Shown here piece after piece: positions 33,759 through 41,113 of a stretch of DNA of 64,000 bases. This DNA comes from Paenibacillus allorhizosphaerae. GTDB lineage: Bacteria > Bacillota > Bacilli > Paenibacillales > NBRC-103111. Position 1 is the first letter of the stretch. Each line of letters begins with the position of its first letter. The stretch spans positions 140,513-204,512 of the forward strand of contig NZ_CAJVCE010000013.1 in the NCBI RefSeq assembly GCF_910594985.1, given 5' to 3'. Under the pieces are notes generated by a model. That model was not told the DNA's origin. It did no database searches and saw only the letters and a program-made list of their open reading frames with translations. Both the position numbers and the translations under genes were made by a program.

Positions 33759-34118
33759 GTGGTGTGGACGAAGTACATATGGCTCATCGCTTCGGTGCTG
33801 CTTGGCGCGGCAGGTCAAGTGCTGATGAAATGGGGTGTCGGTATGCCTCGGCCGGAAGGCGTCGGTTTGTTTTCATGGAAAGGGCTGACGACCGCATGGC
33901 CGGTGACTGCGGGTATTGCGTGCTACGGCTTCAGTTCGATCTTTTGGCTGCTTGCACTGAAGCAGTTCCCGCTCAGTACCGCTTATCCGATGGTTAGCCT
34001 GGGATACATTCTTGTCATGGTGCTCGGCTACGCTTTGTTTCAAGAATCGCTTACGCTGCAAAAATGGTTCGGCGCCGCCTTCATTTCGGCCGGTGTGCTG
34101 CTCATTGCGCGCGCCTGA
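33759..34118 (+). CDS. SMR/EamA-type small membrane protein (ArnE/F-like)
   Basis: The 119-residue protein has four membrane helices with the small-multidrug-resistance pattern (LLGAAGQVLMKWGVG; PLSTAYPMVSLGYILVMVLG; FGAAFISAGVLLIA). Family members pump cations, or flip lipid-linked sugars such as undecaprenyl-phosphate aminoarabinose (ArnE/ArnF). The latter role fits here, between a polyprenyl-phosphate sugar synthase and a GT-C-like transferase. The GTG start is three bases after the previous stop. Its specificity is inferred from context only. Confidence 0.8.
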   Translation: MVWTKYIWLIASVLLGAAGQVLMKWGVGMPRPEGVGLFSWKGLTTAWPVTAGIACYGFSSIFWLLALKQFPLSTAYPMVSLGYILVMVLGYALFQESLTLQKWFGAAFISAGVLLIARA

Positions 34119-34142
34119 CGCATAGAGAGGGGGATTGTATCC

Positions 34143-34601
34143 ATGGAGTCTATGGACTGGAGCTTGCATTCGGGCTTGCTGTATCCCGCTCTTCCTTTCA
34201 TCGCCTGGCTCGTCTCCGGTACGTTGAAATATGTCGTCAACCGTATCCGTCACGGCCGGGAAGCTCGGCGATTGATCGGAAACGGCGGGTTTCCCAGCAC
34301 GCATACGTCCGTCGTATCGTCGGTGGCGATGCTGGTCGGCTTCGATCAAGGCTGGGGGACGCCCTTATTCGGCCTAGCGGTTGCGGTAACGTATATTGTG
34401 ATCATCGATGCGCTCGGCATCCGCCGGGCGCTTGGCGAGCACGCGCGACGCATCAATACGCTGTGTGAAGAAGGCAGAAACGGCAGCCGGAGCGAAGGCG
34501 GACGGCTGCGGGAACGCCAAGGTCACACCCGAGTCGAAGTGCTCGGCGGGTTGGCCGTAGGCACACTGCTTGCCTGGGCCGCATCCGTAGCGATGGGATG
34601 A
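34143..34601 (+). CDS. Divergent PAP2 family protein (DUF212, YuiD-like)
   Basis: The 152-residue membrane protein has the DUF212 motifs GGFPSTHTSVVSS and a late RERQGHTRVEVLGGLAVG, which correspond to the phosphatase motifs of PAP2 enzymes. Beside a DPPR-synthase-like gene it is a candidate for removing the 5-phosphate from polyprenyl-phosphoryl-phosphoribose, the job of a PAP2 phosphatase in mycobacteria. It lies 24 bp after the SMR gene, in one operon. The activity of DUF212 proteins is not generally established. Confidence 0.82.
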   Translation: MESMDWSLHSGLLYPALPFIAWLVSGTLKYVVNRIRHGREARRLIGNGGFPSTHTSVVSSVAMLVGFDQGWGTPLFGLAVAVTYIVIIDALGIRRALGEHARRINTLCEEGRNGSRSEGGRLRERQGHTRVEVLGGLAVGTLLAWAASVAMG

Positions 34602-34714
34602 AGCGGGGGATGGTACGCTCCCAAACATGGAACTACGGGCGACTATAGCCCGATAAGAGATGGTTAATGAAAGTAAAGATAAATGATGCAAATGAATCGG
34701 GGGAGAGGCATGTG

Positions 34715-36403
34715 ATGAGGAAACGTCTTGCTTCCATAAGTCAGGTTACCGGTCTGACGCTGCTGATGACGGCGGTTGCCGCCTTCGCGGTTCCGTCGCT
34801 GCTCTTTGTTTGCGGGCTGCCGGTTCAAAAAGCTTGGTTTTGGATCGCTGCGCTGCTTGCGCTGGGAACCGGCTGGCTGGCGTCCCGGCACGAAGAGGAT
34901 GGTAACCCTGTGCGGCTGTTTGCCATATCCGCGGCGTGTTCGGCACTGATCTTTGCCGTCAGCTTTATGCTCAGCGGCTATTTTTACGACTTGTCTTACG
35001 ACGGGCAAGCGTATCATCAGGAAACGATGATTTTCTTGGCGAACGGATGGAATCCGGTTTATGACGAGCCGTTGTCGGTTCCGACCGGACACAGCCTTTG
35101 GATGAATCACTATGCGCGCGCCTCGGAGATCGCCGCGACCGCTTTCTACAAGGCGACGGGGCTGCTGGAGCATAGCAAGCTGTTCAATTCGCTGCTTATT
35201 GCCGCTTCCGGCTGTTTGAGCTTCTCGGCACTGGTGGCGCTGCGTCCCGGCAATTCGCCATTCGTCTCGGCGGTGGTCGCCGCATTGCTCGCGCTGAATC
35301 CGGTCAGCGTCTATCAGGCGTTTTCTTTCTATGTCGACGGCATGGTTGCTTCGCTTCTGCTTTGCTTGCTCGCCTTGGGCGTGATGCTCTTTGTCCGGGG
35401 AGGCTGGCTGCCGGTTGCGGCCTATACGCTGACGCTCATTATGACGATCAATGTCAAGTTCACCGCCTTTGGCTATGCCGGCGTACTGACCGCAGGACTG
35501 ATCGTTGCGCTGTACATGAGCGAACAGTTCCAAAAGCTGAAGCGCGTATTCACCGTCGCTGCTGCGGGCACGATCGTCGGCGTCGTACTGATCGGTTACA
35601 ACCCCTATGTGACGAACACGCTGAATTTCGGCCATCCGTTCTATCCGGTTGCCGGGGAAGACAAGATTGACGTCGTGCAAAACTTTACGCCGCGCAATCT
35701 GGAAAAGATGAACCCGCTGGAGCAGATGGCGGCTTCTTATTTCGCCGTCACGACCGGCAACAGCACCGAGAAAAAGCCGACGAAATTCAAATGGCCGTTC
35801 ACCTTCAGCGAGAACGAGCTGACCGCGTTCGCCGAGCCGGATGTAGCCGTCTCCGGCTTCGGCCCGTTGTTCAGCGCGGTACTGCTGCTTTCGCTCATCG
35901 TGCTGGTGCTCGCTTTCCGCAGCCGCAGCGGCCCCGCGCTTGCCGCCAGCGCGGTCATCGCGCTGCTGACCGTATCCGTCGTTATCAATCCGGCGGCCTG
36001 GTGGGCGCGTTATGTGCCGCAGCTGTGGGTGGTGCCGCTCGTTTGCGTATGGCTGGCGCTCAGTCTGCAGGGCTATCGCGTGCTCAAAGCGGCCGGCTGG
36101 ACGCTGGCAGCGGTGATCGCGGTCAACAGTCTGCTGGTTACTGGCATATATGCGGACAAGCAGGCGGGGTGGAGCAACGAGCTGCGGGCGCAGCTTCGGC
36201 AATTGCAAGCGGCGGCGCAGCCGGTGGGCGCCGATTTCGGCTACAGCTGGTCCAATCGGGAGCGGCTCAAGTCGTTCGGCATCGCCTTCGAGGATATAAG
36301 CCCGGATTCGTGCGCTGGAGAGAAGCTGACGTTAATCAAGTCCGGCACGACCGTCTGCCTGAACGGAAGCGGTGCGCCGGGTCAGGCGACGGCGGCCAAA
36401 TAA
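34715..36403 (+). CDS. Multi-spanning membrane protein, GT-C glycosyltransferase-like
   Basis: From ATG 34715 (GGGGGAGAGG upstream) the protein has 562 residues and about eleven or twelve membrane helices, with a large first external loop that carries SYDGQAYHQE (94-103). An acidic residue in that loop is the usual catalytic site of GT-C enzymes that use polyprenyl-phosphate sugars. The C-terminal region is external and soluble. It would transfer the lipid-linked sugar made by the upstream genes to a surface acceptor. There is no strong match to a named family, so the call rests on topology, the loop motif and the operon. The ATG at 34667 has a weaker site. Confidence 0.65.
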   Translation: MRKRLASISQVTGLTLLMTAVAAFAVPSLLFVCGLPVQKAWFWIAALLALGTGWLASRHEEDGNPVRLFAISAACSALIFAVSFMLSGYFYDLSYDGQAYHQETMIFLANGWNPVYDEPLSVPTGHSLWMNHYARASEIAATAFYKATGLLEHSKLFNSLLIAASGCLSFSALVALRPGNSPFVSAVVAALLALNPVSVYQAFSFYVDGMVASLLLCLLALGVMLFVRGGWLPVAAYTLTLIMTINVKFTAFGYAGVLTAGLIVALYMSEQFQKLKRVFTVAAAGTIVGVVLIGYNPYVTNTLNFGHPFYPVAGEDKIDVVQNFTPRNLEKMNPLEQMAASYFAVTTGNSTEKKPTKFKWPFTFSENELTAFAEPDVAVSGFGPLFSAVLLLSLIVLVLAFRSRSGPALAASAVIALLTVSVVINPAAWWARYVPQLWVVPLVCVWLALSLQGYRVLKAAGWTLAAVIAVNSLLVTGIYADKQAGWSNELRAQLRQLQAAAQPVGADFGYSWSNRERLKSFGIAFEDISPDSCAGEKLTLIKSGTTVCLNGSGAPGQATAAK

Positions 36404-36413
36404 GGGGGATATT

Positions 36414-38687
36414 ATGCACGTTTCAATGAAGCGACGAATGCTGCTCGGGTTAGCGGCGCTTGTGCTGTTCGGGTTAGCGGCGGCTTATTGGTCGCTGGGC
36501 GGCGGCGCGAGCGGTTGGTTCGGCTCCGGCGCGAAGGAGCTTCCGCCTCCTGCGGTGCCGGTGTATAACGAGCAGGGCATCAAACAGACGACAACGGTCA
36601 AAGAAGGCCGTCTCCAGGTGTACGACGGGACGGGATGGAAGCCGGAGTTTTGGACCGGCGTCAATATGGGGGCCACGACGCCGGGCCATGCGCCCGGCGA
36701 GCTTGCGCCAAGCAAGGCGGACTATCTCCGCTGGTTCGCGCAAATCAAAGACCTTCACGCGGATGTCATTCGCGTGTATACGATTTTGCCGCCGTTCTTC
36801 TACGAGGCTTTGGCTGAATTCAATGCCGGACGGAAGGACCCGCTTTATATTTTGCAAGGCGTCTGGTCGCCGGAGGAGCATTTGATCGGCGCGGACGGCG
36901 GGGGGCAGGACGCGTTCCAAGAGGACGCGGTAGCCGTGTTCCGTCAAGAGATTCAAGACGCCGTGGGTGCGATCCACGGGAAGCTGAAGCGGAAGGCGAA
37001 GGCCGGGCATGCTTCCGGCAAGTATACGGCCGATGTGTCGCCCTATGTGCTCGGCTGGGTTGTCGGCACGGAATGGGAGCCCCACTCGGTCAAGGCGACC
37101 AACGATGCGCACCCGGGGATGCCTCCGTTTCAAGGCGAATACTTCCAGGCCGCTGCAGGTGCATCGCCGTTCGAAAGCTGGCTTGCGCAAATGCTCGATA
37201 CGCTGGCCAAGGAAGAAACAAAGCACAGCTGGCAGCATCCGGTCTCGTTTACCAACTGGGTAACGACCGACCCGCTTCGGCATCCGAATGAGCCGGCGGA
37301 GAATGAAGATATGGTGTCCGTGGACCCGATGCATATACAGCCGAAGGAAAATTGGAAGGCGGGGTATTTTGCATCCTACCATATTTATCCTTATTATCCC
37401 GATTTGCTGAGATATGAAGAAAAGTATCAGAAGTACCGCGACAGCCGCGGCGAGATCAACCCGTATGCCGGCTATTTGCACGATTTGCGGCAGCATCATC
37501 AAAACATTCCGCTGATTGTGGCGGAATACGGGGTGCCCAGCTCGCGAGGGATGGCGCACTACGGTCCGCTGGGCCGCAATCAAGGGCTGCATACCGAGCA
37601 GGAGCAGGGAGAAATCAATGCAGATTTGTATCGAAGCATCTATGATGAGAACTACGACGGCGCGATGCTGTTCGCCTGGCAGGACGAGTGGTTCAAGATC
37701 ACGTGGAATACGATGGAGCTCGATGCGCCGATCGGCCGCCGTCCTTTTTGGCGCAACATGCTGACGAACGAAGAGCATTTCGGCGTGCTCGCCGTAGAGG
37801 CAGGGGCGTCGCCGCAAGATCAGATCGTTCTCGACGGCAAGACGGATGACTGGGAGCGCCGCAAAGGCGTGAAAACGCAAGCCTACCCGGGGTTTGACAT
37901 GTCCGTCTCTCACGATGAAGCTTATGTATATTTGCTGCTGAAAAAGAAGGAAGGCGCATGGAAGCCGGGGGAAGAGAAGGTATACGTTGGCTTTGATACG
38001 CTTGATGGAGGAAGCGCCAAGGCGGATAAAGCCCCTGGCGTAACGTTCGGCGGCGGGCAAGAGTTTATGCTCAAGCTGCACGGGGAAAAAGATTCGGCGA
38101 TGTACGTCAACAGCGCATACGACATTCATACGTGGCAGTACGGCTTCATGAAAAAAATGATGCCTTGGCAGGAAGCGTGGAAGCAGGCGGGGAACGGTTT
38201 GTTTTTACCGTACCGGCTGCCGGTCAGCAAACCGCAAGTACTGCCGCAAACGGGGGAAAAGCTGCCGTTCGAAGATGTGGAGCTCGGCGCGCTGCATCAT
38301 GGCACGACGGACCCGAACAGCGCCGAATTTAACAACTTGGCCGACTGGTATGCATCCGGTTCGGTGATGGAAATTCGCCTGCCCTGGATGCTGCTCGGCT
38401 TCACCGATCCGAGCACGAAGAAAGCATGGCGTTACCCGTACGAAGCGGGAGCGCTCAAGTCGGAGGAAGTGAAGGCGATCCGGATCGAGCCGCATTTGCT
38501 GGCAGGAACGGCGGGGACGGGCGCTTCGGAGCCGCTTGCCTATAAATGGGATGCTTGGAACAAACCGGCTTATCACGAGCGGTTAAAGAAAAGCTATCCG
38601 ATCTTGCAGGCGGTGTTCGGCGAGCTTGGGAAAAAACCGCCGAAAGGAACGCAAGCCGGCGCAAGTCAGCAGCCGGCCAGCCCTTAA
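36414..38687 (+). CDS. Membrane-anchored glycosidase-like protein, paralogue of 24524-26755
   Basis: The 757-residue protein starts at ATG 36414, five bases after AAGGGGG. It has one N-terminal membrane anchor (LLGLAALVLFGLAAAYWSLG), a TIM barrel with acid/base candidate E220 in GTEWEP and nucleophile candidate E371 in VAEYGVPSSRG, and a beta-rich C-terminal domain (SVSHDEAYVYLLLKKKEG). Long blocks are shared with the protein at 24524 (FTNWVTTDPL; DEAYVY). It ends the rightward operon. Having one paralogue at the end of each arm suggests both act on the same or related extracellular polymer. Its stop codon overlaps the convergent gene by four bases. Confidence 0.8.
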   Translation: MHVSMKRRMLLGLAALVLFGLAAAYWSLGGGASGWFGSGAKELPPPAVPVYNEQGIKQTTTVKEGRLQVYDGTGWKPEFWTGVNMGATTPGHAPGELAPSKADYLRWFAQIKDLHADVIRVYTILPPFFYEALAEFNAGRKDPLYILQGVWSPEEHLIGADGGGQDAFQEDAVAVFRQEIQDAVGAIHGKLKRKAKAGHASGKYTADVSPYVLGWVVGTEWEPHSVKATNDAHPGMPPFQGEYFQAAAGASPFESWLAQMLDTLAKEETKHSWQHPVSFTNWVTTDPLRHPNEPAENEDMVSVDPMHIQPKENWKAGYFASYHIYPYYPDLLRYEEKYQKYRDSRGEINPYAGYLHDLRQHHQNIPLIVAEYGVPSSRGMAHYGPLGRNQGLHTEQEQGEINADLYRSIYDENYDGAMLFAWQDEWFKITWNTMELDAPIGRRPFWRNMLTNEEHFGVLAVEAGASPQDQIVLDGKTDDWERRKGVKTQAYPGFDMSVSHDEAYVYLLLKKKEGAWKPGEEKVYVGFDTLDGGSAKADKAPGVTFGGGQEFMLKLHGEKDSAMYVNSAYDIHTWQYGFMKKMMPWQEAWKQAGNGLFLPYRLPVSKPQVLPQTGEKLPFEDVELGALHHGTTDPNSAEFNNLADWYASGSVMEIRLPWMLLGFTDPSTKKAWRYPYEAGALKSEEVKAIRIEPHLLAGTAGTGASEPLAYKWDAWNKPAYHERLKKSYPILQAVFGELGKKPPKGTQAGASQQPASP

Positions 38688-39598
38688 CGCAGGCTGCGCC
38701 AGCCGGAATAATCGTGGACGCAGACGCCCGCATAAGACGAGCGAGATTTCAAGAGCTTGTCGATGCGGGCTATTTCCCGTGCCAACTCCGTTTTGCCGGC
38801 GTCATAAAACGAGATGGAAGGCGTATCGGGGATTCGGTTCGTTTCCAGACCGATCCATACTTTCTTCTCGTATTTGTCGCCAAGCTCAAGCTCCTCCTGA
38901 ACGAGGTTAACCGCCGCTTCCCCCTGATCCCGATAGGACATTAGCGCCACTTCGTCCAGCTTATCGATCATCGCTTCCGCCATAGAGTTTCCATTGCCGA
39001 GCGGCACGCCGTCAAGCCAGAAAGGCAGCGCCGCGGAAGTCTGCAAAGCGGTCGCTTGTTTCGTCTCGTCATGGAAAAAGACCATCGCTTCCAGCCAGTG
39101 CTGTGCCGTCTCAGCCTGATCCGTGTTCCACGCCGGAAGCAAGTAAGGCTCGACGTCGAGCTGTATGCCTGCAAAACGCTCGTTCGTATCGACCGAGTCG
39201 TTATATGTTTTTACAAAGTCGATCAAATCGGCGATCCGCTCCCGATGCTCGGGCAAAGCCCAATCCGGAGCGCCGTCCAAGGCGTAGACTTCTACGTTGT
39301 AATCGGCCGCCGTAATAATAAAATTGCGGTAGGCGCTTATATCGATTCCCGTGTCGATCTGCAGAAAGATTCGGGAAACTTGCTCGTCCTTCACAAATTG
39401 AAAAATTTCATCGCGCCCGAAGCTTGTGCCGATCAGCGATGTATCCCACAGCCATGTGGCTTTCGCTTTCGCAGGCGGCTGCGGAGCGGCCGAAGTGACC
39501 CATGCGGCGGCGATCGTCCCTGTCAGCCAAACGAATGCGGCTAGCAGCGCGCCGGGTAATCCTTTGCGTCTACGATGTCTTTTTGGGTAAATGCCCAT
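38684..39598 (-). CDS. Exported TIM-barrel-like protein, unknown function
   Basis: From ATG 39598 (GAGAGGGGA ten bases upstream) the protein has 304 residues: a basic N-terminus, a signal or anchor segment (ALLAAFVWLTGTIAAAWVTSA) and a barrel-like domain with ATWLWDTSLIG, IFLQIDTGID, GIQLDVEPYLLPAW and ALMSYRDQG. The acidic DVEP strand and MSYRD resemble chitinase-like (GH18-type) or related glycosidase barrels. It is convergent with the glycosidase-like gene and shares four bases with its stop. Likely a partner in polymer processing; the activity is unproven. Confidence 0.7.
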   Translation of the reverse strand: MGIYPKRHRRRKGLPGALLAAFVWLTGTIAAAWVTSAAPQPPAKAKATWLWDTSLIGTSFGRDEIFQFVKDEQVSRIFLQIDTGIDISAYRNFIITAADYNVEVYALDGAPDWALPEHRERIADLIDFVKTYNDSVDTNERFAGIQLDVEPYLLPAWNTDQAETAQHWLEAMVFFHDETKQATALQTSAALPFWLDGVPLGNGNSMAEAMIDKLDEVALMSYRDQGEAAVNLVQEELELGDKYEKKVWIGLETNRIPDTPSISFYDAGKTELAREIARIDKLLKSRSSYAGVCVHDYSGWRSLR

Positions 39599-39791
39599 AA
39601 CGTTCAGATCCCCTCTCTCATGATGTAAGACGTTCGTTTCGCCGAAAATGATGCATTTTATATAAATTTTATTGTGTCCGAACCGATGACTTTCGTACTT
39701 ATGGTTTTTCATCGCCGTGCCATTTTTCGACAAAAATCGACCGAATCGAGGCGTCGGAACACCATCAGGCTACAAACGGCATATCGAAAAA

Positions 39792-39812
39792 GTTAAATCC
39801 GGACTATAGCCT
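39792..39812 (+). promoter_or_regulatory. GTTAAATCCGG motif before GH105 gene
   Basis: AAGTTAAATCCGGACTATAGC agrees with AAGTTGAATTCGGGCTATAGC at 43685 in 18 of 21 positions. A weaker GCTACAAACGGC copy stands about 23 bp upstream. It is a candidate site for the AraC-type regulator at 41114. The rest of 39599-39872 shows nothing else. Confidence 0.45.
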
Positions 39813-39872
39813 GTAACCCGTTTATGGTCCATCATAGGTGGGCAGACCATTTATGGAAAGGGAAGATGAGAC

Positions 39873-40982
39873 GTGAACACGATGGTAAACGCTGCTCCGC
39901 TGACGGCATCGGATTCGCCACTGGTTTGGGCGCGCCGTTCCTGCGATACAATCATGGCACGATACGCTCCTGCGGAGCTTCCTCCTGCCGGACGCTGGCA
40001 CTACCACCAAGGGGTATTTTTGCAAGGAATGGAAAAGCTGTGGCGAGCTACGGGCGATCCGGCCTACTACAACTATATTAAACATTATGTGGACTTGTAC
40101 ACCCCGGAAGACGGGCGGATGCAAGTAAAGGACCATCTGGACGATATCATGCCCGGCCAATTGCTGCTGATGCTGCATGCGCAATCGGGAGAAGCGAAGT
40201 ATAGTCGCGGTGCGGCATTTTTGCGAGGCTTGCTGGACACTTGGAAGACGACGCCGGACGGCGGCTTTTGGCATAAAGATATTTATCCGAATCAAATGTG
40301 GCTGGACGGCATTTATATGGAGGGGCCTTTTGCGGTCAAATATGCGCGGCAATATGACGAGCCGGCGCTGTACGACTTGATCGTGAAGCAGGCGCTGCTC
40401 ATGTACACCCATATGAAAGACGAGAAGACGGGGCTGTTGCATCATGCCTGGGATGCTAGCGGACAAGCCGCTTGGGCGGATCCGGTCACCGGCTGCTCGC
40501 CTGAATTTTGGGGCCGGTCGGTCGGCTGGTACGGTTTTGCGCTGTGTGAAATCATCGATGATTTGCCTGTCAATCATCCCGAACGCGGGACATTGATCGG
40601 AATCGTCGGCGAGCTGGCGGAAAGCATTCGCCGTTTCCAGGACCCGGCGACGGGGCTGTGGTACCAGGTCATCGACAAGGGGGAGCGGCCGGACAATTGG
40701 CTTGAGCTTTCATGCTCGACGCTCTTCGTCTTTACTTTGAACAGAGCGGCCCGTGAAGGATACGCGGATCGTTCGCTGCTGGAGACGGCGCGCAAAGGCT
40801 ACGAAGGCGTCTTGTCCCGTGTGCGTTTCGATGCGGACGGCGGCATTGTCATCCCCGATATTTGCATCGGCACCGGCGTGGGCGATTATGCGCACTACGC
40901 GGCGCGGGAGCGCAAAACGAACGATTTGCACGGCATGGCGACCTTTGTGCATATGTGCATGGAGCTCGCAGGGCAGCGCTGA
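39873..40982 (+). CDS. Unsaturated rhamnogalacturonyl hydrolase-like (GH105)
   Basis: The 369-residue cytosolic protein is an alpha/alpha-barrel GH105 member with WLDGIYMEGPF, HHAWDAS, EFWGRSVGWYG and CIGTGVGDY in the expected order. GH105 enzymes remove unsaturated galacturonyl residues from rhamnogalacturonan fragments made by lyases, or related unsaturated glucuronyl ends. The start is GTG 39873 with GGAAAGGGAAG upstream; ATG at 39882 is an alternative. With the AraC regulator and Lpl transporter downstream it forms a pectin-type uptake and breakdown locus. Confidence 0.9.
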   Translation: MNTMVNAAPLTASDSPLVWARRSCDTIMARYAPAELPPAGRWHYHQGVFLQGMEKLWRATGDPAYYNYIKHYVDLYTPEDGRMQVKDHLDDIMPGQLLLMLHAQSGEAKYSRGAAFLRGLLDTWKTTPDGGFWHKDIYPNQMWLDGIYMEGPFAVKYARQYDEPALYDLIVKQALLMYTHMKDEKTGLLHHAWDASGQAAWADPVTGCSPEFWGRSVGWYGFALCEIIDDLPVNHPERGTLIGIVGELAESIRRFQDPATGLWYQVIDKGERPDNWLELSCSTLFVFTLNRAAREGYADRSLLETARKGYEGVLSRVRFDADGGIVIPDICIGTGVGDYAHYAARERKTNDLHGMATFVHMCMELAGQR

Positions 40983-41113
40983 CGGCATGCGGCTGTCATC
41001 CGGATTTCTCCGCTCGGCATGCCATATTGCTCCAGTAACCCGGGACATGAAATGGGCCACCACGTATGGTATGATGTATGGTGCAACATGTTACGAGGAG
41101 GGGAGTCATCCAG

